A DNA stretch of 64,000 nt from Allantophomopsis cytisporea (Eukaryota > Ascomycota > Leotiomycetes > Phacidiales > Phacidiaceae). Location of the stretch: positions 1,860,001 through 1,924,000 of the forward strand of contig CP103029.1 of assembly GCA_024752435.1 (NCBI GenBank), given 5' to 3'. The number at the start of each line of letters is the position of its first letter. Position 1 is the stretch's first letter. This document shows positions 10,499 through 22,278 of this stretch, in pieces. The position numbers and the translations under genes were made by a program. The notes below the pieces were generated by a model, which made no database searches, had not been told where the DNA came from, and saw only the letters and a program-made list of their open reading frames with translations.

Positions 10499-11745
10499 AT
10501 GTCTGGGGTTCAGTCATTTTCTTTGGGCGATTGGAAGCTCCAGTCTGGACAGACGATTCCCAATGCTGAGATAGCTTTCAAGACTTTTGGTGATCCAAAG
10601 TCACCAGCTATCATCTACCCTACATGGTACTCAGGGTGTAAGTCTCTTTTATAATTTAGTAAGCAAAACTAACCTTTGTAGCTATCGCGGACAACGAGTG
10701 GCTCATTGGAGATAACATGACATTGAGCCCAAAGAAGTACTTTATTGTCATCACTGCTCTCTTCGGAAATGGCCAATCCTCTTCTCCGTCAAACACCAAC
10801 ATCAAACCTTTCCCAGATTGTACTTTCTACGACAATGTCCGAGCTCAGCATAAGCTTGTGACTGAGCACTTGGGCATCAAACATGCCAAAGCCGTCCTCG
10901 GATGGAGCATGGGAGCCGGGCAAACCTATCAGGTGAGTCAAAGAATCACTTCTCTCCTTGTTGGTTTCTAACAACTTCAAGTGGGCAACACAGTTCCCAG
11001 AATTCATGGAAATTGCAGTCCCGTTTTGTGGCGCAGCCAAGACGTCTCTACATAATCAAGTATTTCTTGAGGGTGTGAAATCAGCTCTGCTTGCGGCCAA
11101 GAAGCACCCTTCAGCAGGTTCTTGTGCTGGAGGCCAACTCCCGAAGAATGAGGAATTTAGGACTTGGACGGAAGAGGAGAAGAACATCGGACTCAGAGCT
11201 TTCGGACGCGTGTATGCTGGCTGGGGCTTTTCTCAGGCCTTTTATGTAAGTGTCATGCTCTACAATGGAGACTTTGCTGACGCTCCTTAGCGAGAGAAGC
11301 TATATGAGACGTACCTGGGTTTTAAGAACCTCGAGGACTTCATGGTCAATTTCTGGGAAACCTGGGCTTTGTCCAAAGACCCCGAGAACCTACTGGTGAT
11401 GTTGTATACCTGGCAAAGCGGCGATTGTTCCAAGCAAGAACCATATAATGGGGATTTCAAAGCTTCTATGCAGGCCATCAAAGCGAAGACACTCGTTTTG
11501 CCAGGAAAAACTGATCTCTATTTCCCGTGAGTGCTTGATCTAGGACCAATTCTACTGATGCATGTCGAGACTGACTTAGACTAATCAGGCCAGAGGACTC
11601 CGAGATTGAGGTTGCGAACATGAAAGAAGGGGTTGGTGAGATGATTGCTTTCCCAAGCATCTGGGGACATTGGGCAGGAGGACCTGGCGATAGTAAAGAA
11701 GACGTGACTTGGCTGGATCAAAAGTTGAAGGAGATTGGCTTGTGA
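10499..11745 (+). CDS. Alpha/beta hydrolase of the homoserine O-acetyltransferase (MetX-like) family
   Basis: Five exons: 10499-10637, 10682-10932, 10982-11245, 11291-11526, 11589-11745; 348 residues. The fold and motifs are those of MetX-like alpha/beta hydrolases: the N-terminal FKTFGDPKSPAIIYPTWYSG, then LSPKKYFIVITALFGNGQSS, the nucleophile elbow VLGWSMGAGQTYQ (Ser in GWSMGA), the acid residue in LVLPGKTDLYFP, and the catalytic His in WGHWAGGP near the C terminus. Fungi carry several such proteins besides true homoserine acetyltransferase. This one is shorter than Met2 and the substrate is uncertain. Intron 2 (10933-10981) has a good CTAAC branch site but ends in AAG, not CAG/TAG; the join gives YQ-WATQFPEF, matching the family. 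No targeting signal visible. Confidence 0.88.
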
Positions 11746-12587
11746 CTGAGGTCTCTTAGTCGATCGCTTTTCAGAGTGAGAAAAACAAGGTTGGGATGTT
11801 TATTGTATGTCCACTTACTTTGGGAATGTACTTAAAAGTGATTGAAGCTACCTTCAACAATCATTTGAATTATCACCATGAAATGTCTTCTAATGCTCAT
11901 TGATCCTGGAGAAAAGGAAGACTTCAAATAACGGACAATTGCAGTTGCTCAGGATTATTACGATTTCGTGAATCATCTAGGAGCCTGAAACAATTCCAAT
12001 ATGGTCAGACAAGTTTGCGCGAAAATTTAGATTCGTATCAGTCAAGAGCTCTTTGACTACGTATAGATGTATTCAATATAAAAAGGATTGCCCAGGGACG
12101 CATATCTGAGGATACACGAAGATAGCCGTTAAATCCATGGTGTTGACGTGACGAATCGAGCGAGATAGGCTAAAACAAGCGATCGCTGTGACCATCATAG
12201 GGTAGGTACATAGGATGCGAAGCGCATGGAGCGCAACCATTTCTGCGATCCAACAACCTCGCATTTTATTTCACTTTACGACGTGTGCGATTCGCTTGGT
12301 GGTTCGGATTGCTCATATGCAGTTGTCTTCAGCTAAATTGTCCACCAAAGATCAGTGAAACATTCATTTGTTTTCTGTCATTCTTTAAGGGACGCCCCCG
12401 TTTCCGCCCATAATCATCACTTTTTGCGACAAAACCATACATGATTTACGACTGAAAAGGTCCATACTATAGCAGGTAGCCTACGATTGTCGAGGCTCTA
12501 AAAACCACGCATACATTTACTCAGCTTCGTACAACATTGGCCTACAAAGTCCTACACCTTCCCAACTTCGATCACCAACAATAAATC
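11746..12587. other. Intergenic, 0.84 kb
   Basis: Holds the 3' flank of the hydrolase gene and the promoter of PAP1. No open frame of interest and no repeat seen. Confidence 0.5.
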
Positions 12588-14704
12588 ATGGCGACAAAAC
12601 AGCTTGGCGTAACACCTCCACTGTCGACAGCGTTACCCACCGATGCCGAGAACCAATCCAGTAACGCCTTGATTGAGGAGCTGAAAATGCAGGGCAACTA
12701 TGAAAGTGCCGTTGAGACACAGAAGCGGTATGCTCTTCGTCGCGCGCAAACGCAACCTCCAATCCCCTCGAACCTTTAGATCTTCTGACTAACTATGGTA
12801 ACAGACAGGTAGTTTTGCAGTCTCTACAATCCATTACCGAAGAGTTCGTTCGACAAGTTAGTCGGCAGCAAGGTCTCCCCGAATCTATTGCCAACTCTGC
12901 TGGTGGCAAGATCTTCACATACGGGAGTTTTCGTCTAGGAGTTTACGGCCCAGGATCAGATATCGATACTCTCGTCGTTGTGCCCAAGCATATCTCTCGT
13001 GATGACTACTTCAAGTACTATCCCGAACTACTACTCAAAATGGCGCCCGAAGGAGCTATTACAGATCTCACACCAGTCAAAGACGCGTTTGTTCCTATTA
13101 TCAAGTTTGAATATTCCGACATAAGCATCGATCTGATCTTTTCGAGACTTGCATCAGCTAGCACAATACCCAAAAACCTTTCTTTACAAGACTCTTCGCT
13201 TCTTCGTGGTCTGGATGAGACCGAATTACGTTGTTTGAACGGCACAAGAGTTACGGATGAAATACTCGAATTAGTACCACAGAAGGGAGTATTTAGAACT
13301 GCTCTACGAGGTATAAAATTGTGGGCACAGCGTCGAGCTATTTATGCGAATATCATGGGATTTCCAGGAGGTGTAGCTTGGGCTATGCTTGTCGCTCGCA
13401 TTTGCCAGTTGTATCCCAAGGCCACAAGCTCTACTGTCATGCTCAAGTTCTTCCGAATCATGGAGAAATGGCAATGGCCTATGCCCGTCTTATTGAAGCC
13501 TATTGAAGATGGCCCATTGCAAGTTCGAATTTGGAATCCTAAGGTATGTTTATTTGTCCAAAAACGATGTGCATATTTGCTCACATATTACAGCTCTACA
13601 AAGGAGACAGTTACCATATCATGCCTATCATCACGCCAGCTTACCCTTCAATGTGCGCGACACACAACATCACAAAGTCAACAAAGGAGATCATTCAGCG
13701 TGAACTAAAACGCGGAGGTAATATTACTGATCAAATTATGCTGGGCAAGCTACCATGGAAGAATCTATTTGAGAAGCACACTTTTTTCACCGAGGGCTAT
13801 AAGTACTATCTTTCTGTCATCTCTGCCAGTACAACAAAAGAGGCGCAGCTACTCTGGTCAGGTTTAGTAGAGTCCAAGGTGCGTCTTTTGGTAGTTCATC
13901 TCGAGGGACATCCTTCCATCCACATTGCGCACCCTTTCAATAAAGGTTTTGAACGGGTTCACGCTTGCAAGTCAGAAGAGGCAATTGAGGAAGCAAAGAA
14001 CGGAAGTCTTAAGTATCAGATTAGAGAGACTGAGACTTCTGACTCGGCTAAGGATCTTGGCGTAGGTGCTGTGGTTAAGGGTGAACCAATAATCAACGGC
14101 AATGGCGAGAATAGCGATGAGAAAGAAAAGAATGGCGTAACAACTGTGTACACGACAACTCACTATATCGGACTCGAGCTCAAGGAAGGTAAGTAGAAAA
14201 TGGGTTCTCTGTGACAACTGAATCTTCCGCAGGAGCAGTATATCGAGTGGTCACTAATGTTCATAGGTGCAAAATCTCTTGACCTATCATACGAAGTTGA
14301 TCAGTTCAAAGGAATGTGTCGAAACTGGGAAAAGCACGATGCGGAACTGAACGCATTGAATGTTGTTCACACTAAGAAGTAAGTTTCTACTTTATATCTT
14401 GAGATGAATAAATTGCGGGACACCTAACGAGCGCAAAACAGCTACGATTTACCGGACGATGTTTTCCAGCCGGGCGAAGTAAAACCCGCGCGACCATTGA
14501 AGAATAAGAAAATTTCGAAGCCGAAGAAACGAGGGGTAGAGAGCGACGTATGTTATCTTCCGAAACGCCTTTTACTAAATACCGTACACCAATTTCCTGG
14601 TTTGAACGAGGTAGAAGTAAGCCCCATCATGTTGTACTAACTTCTCATAGGAAACACAACCCTCTGCGAAACGACAACAGACCTCTGTCACGGCCAATGG
14701 CTGA
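12588..14704 (+). CDS. PAP1: Nuclear poly(A) polymerase
   Basis: Template-independent polymerase that adds poly(A) tails to pre-mRNA in the cleavage/polyadenylation complex. Six exons: 12588-12727, 12805-13543, 13594-14188, 14267-14378, 14442-14547, 14651-14704; 581 residues, the usual fungal length. The nucleotidyltransferase signature is intact: GS at residues 87-88 within TYGSFRLGVYGPGSDIDTL, metal-binding Asp at 99 and 101, and the third Asp at 156 (SIDLIFSRL), positions agreeing with yeast Pap1. The central domain and C-terminal RNA-binding domain follow (SYHIMPIITPAYPSMCATHN, VRLLVVHLEGHPSI). The last two exons encode a basic tail (KNKKISKPKKRG), as in Pap1. All introns are GT-AG; the first exon join restores KR-QVVLQSLQ. 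Confidence 0.95.
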
Positions 14705-15964
14705 ACCCTGTGCGCATGCTCTCTTCCTGTCAACATATGAGTGTCTAACGAATAGCTTACAAGCATCACGCTTTCATCTCACATACAAAACACAAAATGA
14801 TACTAACAATACCCACAACCACAACTTTCAGCTTCCCTTCAGTGTACTCACTTGCCATTTGCCCCTCACATTTTCTTTGTATAACAATGAAGGCGCTATA
14901 GATGGGTAGCTTGATGGTTTGCTTGGGCCAAGTGCCGAGAAGGTGTAATTAGATGTTTAATATAAGGTTTTTGAGGAGGCTACGGTCTCGTTGGTATTTA
15001 ATATTTCACTTATGCATTTGTGATCGATGACTGAATACCATGCCAGTGTAAAGTGACTGTATTAGCAGAGAGCACTTCACCACATACAATTACTATGCAC
15101 TCCTGCGAACCAGTAGTGTTAGTTTCACGAATCTTATGCTTTTACTGTGTATGTATATTGGCGCAGGTTGGTACTCTATTCGCTCCCATTTTCTATGATG
15201 GGCTACTTGATTTCAAGCGTTCGTGGTGTCTTTCAGAAAGTTATATAGTTTTTTATACTCATACGTGTCTTCAGTGCAATGCAGTTCATTTAAGTTTCTA
15301 AATACTCTTCCTATTCAGGCGACGGATTACATAGACTTCCATTGCGAGTTCATAACTACTGCTCGGCATGATCTCTGCATACCCGGGGCTTGACATACAA
15401 GAACGTGTGGTAAAATGTGTGGTAAGTTGTTGATGATAATCTTGTGTTGCTTTTTATCCCCCACTTGTGTTCATGTATCACATCGAGGTCAGGCTATGAG
15501 ATTTCCAAGACATATTATGCCTATCTTGGGTGATGTGTGTAATATACTAAAGGCATGGAATGGGACAATAGAGTGTCGAAGGATGGTTATCAGTAGACAC
15601 CTACCGCCAGTACAGTTTTCGTTTTGATTAGAGTAAGATTCGAGATATCTTTCACGTGAGGGGTCAAGCAGTGCCGAGGGACTCGAGCAGTGTAGAGATT
15701 TGAGTTTGAAGCTCGACTCGAGTTCTTTCCTAAATATCTGATTTGTGTCCATGCTCCAGGCTAGCCATTTCAAGGCCAAGACTCGACTCACAACATTCAA
15801 CCAAACATTTCTCAATCAACCTTCGTCCTCAGAAGTCACGCCTCACAACAAAAAAGCACACAAAATGTGGTGTTTCACAGTGATAGCATTCCTATAAGCC
15901 ATCTACCTGACAGAATGCAGCCAGTATTCCATATCGCAAACCCAAACCCCAAATGACGACCACT
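14705..15964. other. Intergenic between convergent PAP1 and RPS5, 1.26 kb
   Basis: 3' flanks of two convergent genes. No plausible coding frame. A CACGTG hexamer occurs near 15653-15658 but has no obvious target start nearby. Confidence 0.5.
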
Positions 15965-16871
15965 TTATCTGTTGGACTTGGCAACACGCTCGAGCTCATC
16001 CTTCTTCTTGATGGCGTAAGAGTTGCTGCTTCCCTTGGCAGCGTTGATCAACTCCTCAGCCAAGCACTCAGCGACGGACTTGACGTTTCTGAAAGCGGCC
16101 TCACGGGCACCGATGGTGAGAAGGGCAATAGCCTGGTTGACACGGCGAAGTGGGGAGACATCGACGGCTTGACGACGGACGGTACCAGCGGATCCGATAC
16201 GGGTGGAGTCTTCGCGTGGACCACAGTTGATGATGGCATCGACGGCGATCTGGATTGGGTTCTGGTCGGTCATGATGTGGACCTGTAATGTGTTAGTTTT
16301 CGATTCTGTATCTTCGTCATTTGTCGTAACGTACAATCTCGAAAGCGTGGGCGACAATGCGGACAGCCATGAGCTTCTTTCCGTTGTTGCGACCGTTCAT
16401 CATCAAAGAGTTGGTAAGACGCTCAATGATTGGGCATTGGGCCTTGCGGAAACGCTTGGAAGCGTATCTGCCAGCAGAGTGGGAAAGGTAGACTGGAGCG
16501 CGGATTTGGATGTAATCACTGAAGATATACGTTAGCATTTTTCCTCTCTCCAAACTTGTCGCAGGATATCGCCCAAGTCCTCGACTCCACCAGATGCTGA
16601 GTTCCAGCCTGAAGTATTCCACCGTTTGTGTCCTCGAAGAATGGCAAGGGTTCTTACGTCAAAGAGATGTCCTTGATCTCAATCTCATCGTAACTCCACT
16701 TTGAGTATATTAGCATTCGTTCTTCGAGCGCCTGAGTTACAGGCTCCTTCAGGTGCACCTGTATCTGACCTTGTTGAAGAGCTTGATGGAACCGATCTCA
16801 GCAGTGACCTCCTTTGGGAGGACCTGGTAGCCGCTGACGGCCTCGACCTCGATTTCTCCGGCGTCAGACAT
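15965..16871 (-). CDS. RPS5: 40S ribosomal protein uS7 (S5)
   Basis: Component of the small-subunit head that contacts the E-site tRNA and mRNA exit channel. Four exons on the minus strand: 16871-16770, 16698-16658, 16518-16335, 16282-15965; 214 residues. Recognisable uS7 segments: WSYDEIEIKDISLTDYIQIR, SAGRYASKRFRKAQCPIIER, LTNSLMMNGRNNGKKLMAVR, QNPIQIAVDAIINCGPRED and the C-terminal DELERVAKSNR. Intron 1 is unusual: donor GTCAGA and acceptor AAG after a GCTAAT branch, yet the join (IKLFNK-WSYDE) is as expected for the family. Head-to-head with RPS25, 287 bp between starts, suggesting shared control. Confidence 0.95.
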
Positions 16872-17158
16872 ATTGGCGATGTCGATGGATTTGGCGTGAG
16901 ATATCGTGGGAATGGTCGTTCGATAGGTTGTCGTAAAGGTGGTCGTCGCGAGAAATTTCGAGACCCAGAATGCTGCCCTGCGATTGTGTGCACGCTTAAC
17001 TTAGATTGTGGCGCTAGTCCAGATACGGTTGAGAAGCGGAGGTGCGGACTTTTCGATTAGGGCAAGAACGAGTCCTGGAACAACGAGGGACAAGAGCACA
17101 GAACTTTGTAACATCCAAACCTCAACCTTCCGAAAAATTCGACTTCGACATCGCAAAA
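16872..17158. promoter_or_regulatory. Shared divergent promoter of RPS5 and RPS25
   Basis: A compact 287-bp spacer separates the start codons of two 40S ribosomal protein genes transcribed in opposite directions. It contains TTAGGG at 17057-17062, the telomere-repeat-like core bound by Tbf1-type factors, which regulate ribosomal protein genes in some ascomycetes such as Candida. Role here is inferred from position. Confidence 0.5.
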
Positions 17159-17654
17159 ATGGCAGCCGGAGGAGCAGGAAAGCAAAAGAAGGTATGTTTA
17201 TGGATCATGCACCAGTGGTTGATGGAATTCGCGACGCACCCCTCATCGCAATTTTTGGTGTGGATTGCGTTTGAATTTTGTCATCCACTGGTGATCAACA
17301 GTATCAACAACTTCATGAATCAAAGCTGACGTCCCCACGGAAATGGAGTAAGGGGAAGGTAAAGGACAAGGCCCAGCACGCCGTCATCCTTGACAAGGCC
17401 GTCTCCGATCGTCTCAACAAGGATGTTCAGTCCTACCGTCTCGTCACCGTCGCCGTCCTTGTCGACAGACTGAAGATCAACGGATCCCTTGCCCGCAGAT
17501 GTTTGGCCGATTTGGAGGAGAGAGGACAGATCAAGAAGGTTGTCTCCCACAGCAAGCTCCAGATCTACAGTACGTTTTCCACGCCTCCGATACAACAACG
17601 TCACATATACTAACAATATTCACAGCTCGCGCTACCGCCGCTGCTGAGGAGTAA
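17159..17654 (+). CDS. RPS25: 40S ribosomal protein eS25
   Basis: Small-subunit protein of the head, near the exit site. Three exons. Exon 1 is 17159-17191 (MAAGGAGKQKK), exon 2 ends at 17569, and exon 3 is 17626-17654 (TRATAAAEE). Core sequence is unmistakable: KWSKGKVKDKAQHAVILDK, VSDRLNKDVQSYRLVTVAVL, VDRLKINGSLARRCLADLEE, RGQIKKVVSHSKLQIY. The start of exon 2 is uncertain. An AAG acceptor at 17323-17325 gives LTSPRKWSKGK and 101 residues. The family-like join KQKK-KWSKGK (96 residues) needs exon 2 to start at 17341, directly after CACGG, ten bases downstream of a CTGAC branch-like motif, which would be a GT-GG intron. Divergent from RPS5. Confidence 0.93.
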
Positions 17655-18868
17655 ATTTTCACTTTGTCTCAACATAACGATGTCATGACCGCGGTCGACC
17701 TTCGGATTTCGACTTGAAAGTACGGAAGAGGGCGATTCTGGGCGTGGCAGAGGCATTTACATGGATTTTTCGGTTCTTCTTTTTCGGTGTAGCACATCCA
17801 ATTGACTGGCTTCTACAAAAAGAACAGAATTGTCCAACATGATATTGAGTGATTTGATGTGAAAAGCCTCCGGAATGATACCATGGTAGATCTCTATGAG
17901 GGAGGTTCTTCTCAATCGCACAAACAACATAACCAGTCTTCTGTCCAGTTATCAATATCACATAACGATTTGCCACAGATGCCCGAATCCTTTCTCGAGG
18001 CATATGTTGATCACACCTCAAGATTCCGAAAATCAAATCGCGGCTGCAATCTTAGGGCTTTTTATCATATCGATCATCTAAGGATTTGAAAGGTCTTTAC
18101 GTGCTGGTCAGCACTTCTCCGTTCACTAAACGACTCGTGCTCTTTACGAGCGATGTGATCTTTGATAACGGGATGATCCATGATGAAATAGATCTGGTTC
18201 TGATTGCAAAAGGATCATTCAAGATGCTGCGAAATCCATTCTATCAAGTCGAAGTGTAATGCGTCATTGCGGATTGGATGAGCATGAAAACCTCACGTCA
18301 TATCACTCACCACCGACATTCATCTTGAGTATATAATTCAACAACACACTTGCACATCTCTACATTCTGCTTATCATGCGATCTAAACCTCTCATGTTTC
18401 TACAGCACAATATAATGACAACTTTAGCCTCGAGCAAACATCTTTTTACCAGGAAATTACAGTAGTTCAAAGAGGGGACACATACTTTAGATAGGTAGTA
18501 CATAAAGTAAATATTCATTTTCAGGCACCAATGTCATCGACCCTGCAACGAATGGATACTTAGACATAGGAATAACGAATAAAATCTTATACTACATGAT
18601 CATACATGAGATGTGAAGCAGTATTGAGCGCAAGAAAGTCTTCGATGACTTCATAGATATGAAAGAAGTGTTGCTTTTCGAGGAAGGACAGCTATTCTAT
18701 TTGATGCCTTGAATACGCTTAAGCTGCTTAGATATTTAACTTATGGTCAGTCAGGTGAGAGTATGGAGTTAATTAAGGGACCAAGGGAAGCGACACTAAT
18801 CGCAAAGCACGACTTCAACGCAGCTGCAGCTCGCAGCTCTTGATTTAATATCCATCACCTTGTATAAA
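17655..18868. other. Intergenic, 1.2 kb
   Basis: 3' flank of RPS25 and upstream region of the MAPR-like gene. Small minus- and plus-strand frames are not protein-like. Nothing else seen. Confidence 0.5.
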
Positions 18869-19681
18869 ATGTCAGAAGTTCGACAGCGAAAGCCTGTCTC
18901 CAAAGGCCCCGTGTCCTCAGCCGGAGGTCGCGAAGAAGCCATCAGCCGCAGCGGCTTTTCTATTTCACTGCTCGACATTGCGCGCACGATTGTGTTTCTG
19001 ATCATCACCTCGGGATTGACAAGCTGGCTTGTAACAGGTCAAGATTTCTGGTGGGGAAAACGCCCGAACTTCACACGCGCAGAGGTCGTCAAGGCATGGA
19101 TAGTATGTCTCCCAAAGCGATGTGTAAATTGAATGGAGAGGAGGATACAATACTGACAGCAACAGAATGGCCCCGTACAGTTCACCGATGCAGACCTCAA
19201 GAAATACGACGGCTCGAACCCCGACTTACCCATATACCTGGCTGTCAATGGCACCATCTATGATGTGACCAAGGGCCGTAACTTCTACGGGCCAGGTGGT
19301 ACGTACCATTTCTTCGCAGGCGCCGATGCGTCCCGCGCCTTCATCACCGAGTGCTTCGACACCGATATTACTCCCGATGTGCGCGGTGCTGAGCTGAAGT
19401 TCACGCCGAAGGACGACCCAGAGGTCGATGCACAGTTTACTAGTGGCGAGCTGAAGAAGAGGAAGGAATGGGAGCGCAGATATGCAAAGCAACAGGCTTA
19501 CAACGCCCTTAAGCACTGGGTGGACTTCTTTGGAAATAGTAAGAAGTACACTACCATTGGGCAGGTGAAGAGATCCAAGGGTTGGGAGACGCAGGGCGAG
19601 CCGCCAAAGCTTTGTGACAAGGCCGAGAAGGGCCGTCCAAAGAGAAAGCCTCCGGCCGCTGAGCTGCCACCTGTTGCTTAG
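18869..19681 (+). CDS. Membrane-associated progesterone-receptor (MAPR)/cytochrome b5-like heme-binding protein
   Basis: Two exons, 18869-19102 and 19166-19681, giving 249 residues. A single hydrophobic segment at about residues 33-56 (ARTIVFLIITSGLTSWLV) anchors the protein; the cytochrome-b5-like domain follows from GPVQFTDADLKKYDG through DLPIYLAVNGTIYDVTKG. The MAPR signature FYGPGGTYHFFAGADASRAF is present, including the Tyr residues that in PGRMC1 lie at the heme site. Yeast Dap1 and PGRMC1 support sterol-synthesis P450 enzymes in the ER; a similar role is inferred. Downstream of the domain there is a helical, lysine-rich tail of about 100 residues (ELKKRKEWERRYAKQQAYNA; GRPKRKPPAAELPPVA), longer than in Dap1. 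Start chosen as the first ATG after the TATAAA-containing leader. Confidence 0.9.
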
Positions 19682-19929
19682 ATTTTACCAGTAGGGTTTT
19701 CATTAGGTATCAAGTGTGGAATCGTTCCGGGAGGGATTCAGGGAAATGTTGATCGAATTATGTGCAGTTTGAACTATGCCTTTAGTATTTATGAACTTTG
19801 AATGCTTCTATTTTATCATCGCGACTATATGCGCGGAAAAGTACATAATGCATAACCCAAGAACCATCCCCTTATTACACAACACATATTCCCATGCTAC
19901 TCAACATAAGTTTTTCGTCCACGGAACTC

Positions 19930-20761
19930 CTATATAAAAACAGCCATGGCAACGGCCAAGAGACCTCCAAGGGTGAAGGAGCTCGAAGCACTGAATGAAG
20001 TGGCAGCACTTGCATTTGTGGATTGAGCAACGCCACTTGTGGTACTTGCTGAGGAGCTGGAGCTTCCAGATGATGAAGTGCCAGAGTTAGTGGTTCCGGT
20101 ACTGCTGGAAGACCCTGGAGCAAGGTTGGCGGAGGCTTTTGCGGCAAGACTCTTGAAGTTGTCAAGAGAGCGAGTTGCGTTCTTGGCAGTGCTTGAATAG
20201 ATGTTAGTCTCAAGTGTGATGAAAAGTTCAGAAGGCGCTTACTTCTCGTTGATGACTGCTACCATACCAGCCTGGCAATGCTTTCCTTGCGAGCAGTATA
20301 ACCAGATTGGAGTGGTGTCGTTAATCAAGACAGTGTAGGTTGGGGTGGTCGTTGCAGAAGCTGTAACTGGCATGAATCCAGAGAAGATACCAGTGACATT
20401 AGAGTTTGCAGCGATAGGTTGGCAAGGTGCATCGAAGGTGGACTGGGTGACAGTATGATTTGCTGGAGCAAATTGGAACTGGACCATATCTCCCACTGCG
20501 GCCTTGATGTTGTTTGGAGAGAAGGTCAACGATCCGTTGGAACTTCCAACTTTCATTACGTGGACTGTGATTCCATTACCAGTTGCTGCAGTCGATGCTG
20601 AAGATGCTATTGCAGATGTTGTCGAAGAGTTTCCCGAGCTTCCCGAGTGGCCCTTTGCTATTAACTGATTAGCATTCACTGCGAACTTATGTACTCAAGG
20701 CTGACTTACCAAAGGCGCTGCCGATGCTCAAGGCGGAGATGATGAGAGTAGTGAACTGCAT
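19930..20761 (-). CDS. GPI-anchored extracellular serine-rich protein with cupredoxin-like domain
   Basis: Three exons: 20761-20710, 20657-20243, 20191-19930; 242 residues. N-terminal signal peptide MQFTTLIISALSIGSAF, a short Ser/Thr linker, then a cupredoxin-like domain beginning ITVHVMKVGSSNGSLTFSPN. Probable copper ligands: His in FAPANHTVTQSTF, Cys and His in LYCSQGKHC, and Met in AGMVAVIN, the blue-copper order His...Cys...His...Met. A Ser/Thr/Gly-rich stalk follows and the protein ends in a hydrophobic tail (LGGLLAVAMAVFI) after a small-residue stretch, as expected for GPI attachment. Such proteins sit at the fungal cell surface; function is mostly unknown. Intron 2 (20242-20192) has a CTAAC branch point and an AAG acceptor. 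Confidence 0.88.
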
Positions 20762-22278
20762 CTTGAATACTAAAGTGAAAGATTTCAAAAAACGAGTGTA
20801 AAGGAGAGTGTTTTCGGCGACTAGCGCTGCGAAGAGAGAAGAGTAAGAGTCGTGCTGGCCGACTTAATTATTAGAGATATCAAAAAATAGAGAGTGAAGG
20901 ACAGTATGGGTAAAGTTTTTCACACAGTCGAAAAGAAGAATAGAAATTGAAGAGACGATGCAATTGCGTGGGCAGTATGGCCAAGAAGAGGGAAAACATG
21001 GCAACCATAAAGCATAAAAGACCTAGCCATCTAAGCTGATGATCGATGCATCCTGAAATCTACCCTTGTCATCAATTCGCAATATTAGACAGTCACTGGT
21101 GAGAGAAAGTCTGATGGAAGGCTGTGCGGCGGCATATCGAAACGCGTTTCGGGCGAAGCTTGACTGAAGAATCCGGGGCCATGCAATGCTAACTTAAGTC
21201 TTAACCTTGTGTGGGATAAGCTCAGGCGAGTGGATTAGATGGCAGGACTTGGGTCTGTTCGTTCAGACCTTTCTGACGTTTTTGAAGTTCTTCTGGATGT
21301 CATGACACTATTGGAAAATCACTTACCTACACCAAGCAGTGCGATGATTCTAAAGTCACAACTCAATTTCTTCAGTATTGTTTAACATTATCAATTTCTA
21401 ATCCAAACCTCAGCAACAAGATTGCTCTACATGACTTCGACCATCATCGCATTTCTAGCATCATATCCGTGCATTCGGAATTCTCTGTCTCCGCATGAGG
21501 TTGTCGGCGAAGCGACCAACATGAAGCACGGATGGTGTTTTGTTGTTGTCGCAAAGCGACCCTTCAACACTTCCCAGGTTTCAAGCCTTGGCCGACACAG
21601 CTTAATTGGACGAGTTTGGCGCCCACGAATGGTACTCAGCCTTAACATTATTTGACTTAAGGCGTTCATTCCGTTTGATCTTCTTCGGATTGGAATCAGA
21701 TATATCTGATCACGTCCGTTCCCATGGCGAACGATGCGATGAGCTTGGTTAGGCAGGGAACATAAGGACGCGATCTATAGAGTTTTCAATACTCGGTGAC
21801 TTTATAAGCTTGATTGATTTCTGGTTGCTTCATTGTTCGTTCGTGCCCTGTCCGGAAAGATTTTGTTCCTCAACCTCAGATGACATTGACTACAACCGTA
21901 ATACCATTGTGTTCTCAGACTGCCAGGCTCAAATAGCCATGGCTCAACTGGTATCGCAAGACTTCCTCCATGATACCTGACAACCTGCGTTTGAAAGCGT
22001 TCCTTCTTTCTCTTGTCACATTCGTAAGCTCTCAGGCCTTCCAAACTCACATGACTCAATTGATAATGGCCAACACGAAGACACATTTGGACTTGGTCTC
22101 CATATGATATGCCGCCTTCTTCTCCAAGGTCGAACCAATCCCAGTCCTATTGGTTGTGGTATGCTTTCCTGATTATAAACTCGTAGATAATGGGCGTCAG
22201 GGAGAATTCATGTCTGTCCCTTAAGGTCTTCGAAGACTTTCGAGAGACTTTGAGGCCTCCATTCACAAAACATCTTGC
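20762..22278. other. Intergenic, 1.5 kb
   Basis: Upstream region of the cupredoxin-like gene and 3' flank of the CENP-X gene. Frames near 21422-21669 and 21802-22086 are not protein-like. No repeat or RNA gene recognised. Confidence 0.5.

Noticed and set aside
13546..14196. Separate plus-strand gene beginning at 13546
   Set aside because: It starts inside an intron of PAP1; its sequence from LYKGDSYH onward is PAP1 exon 3.
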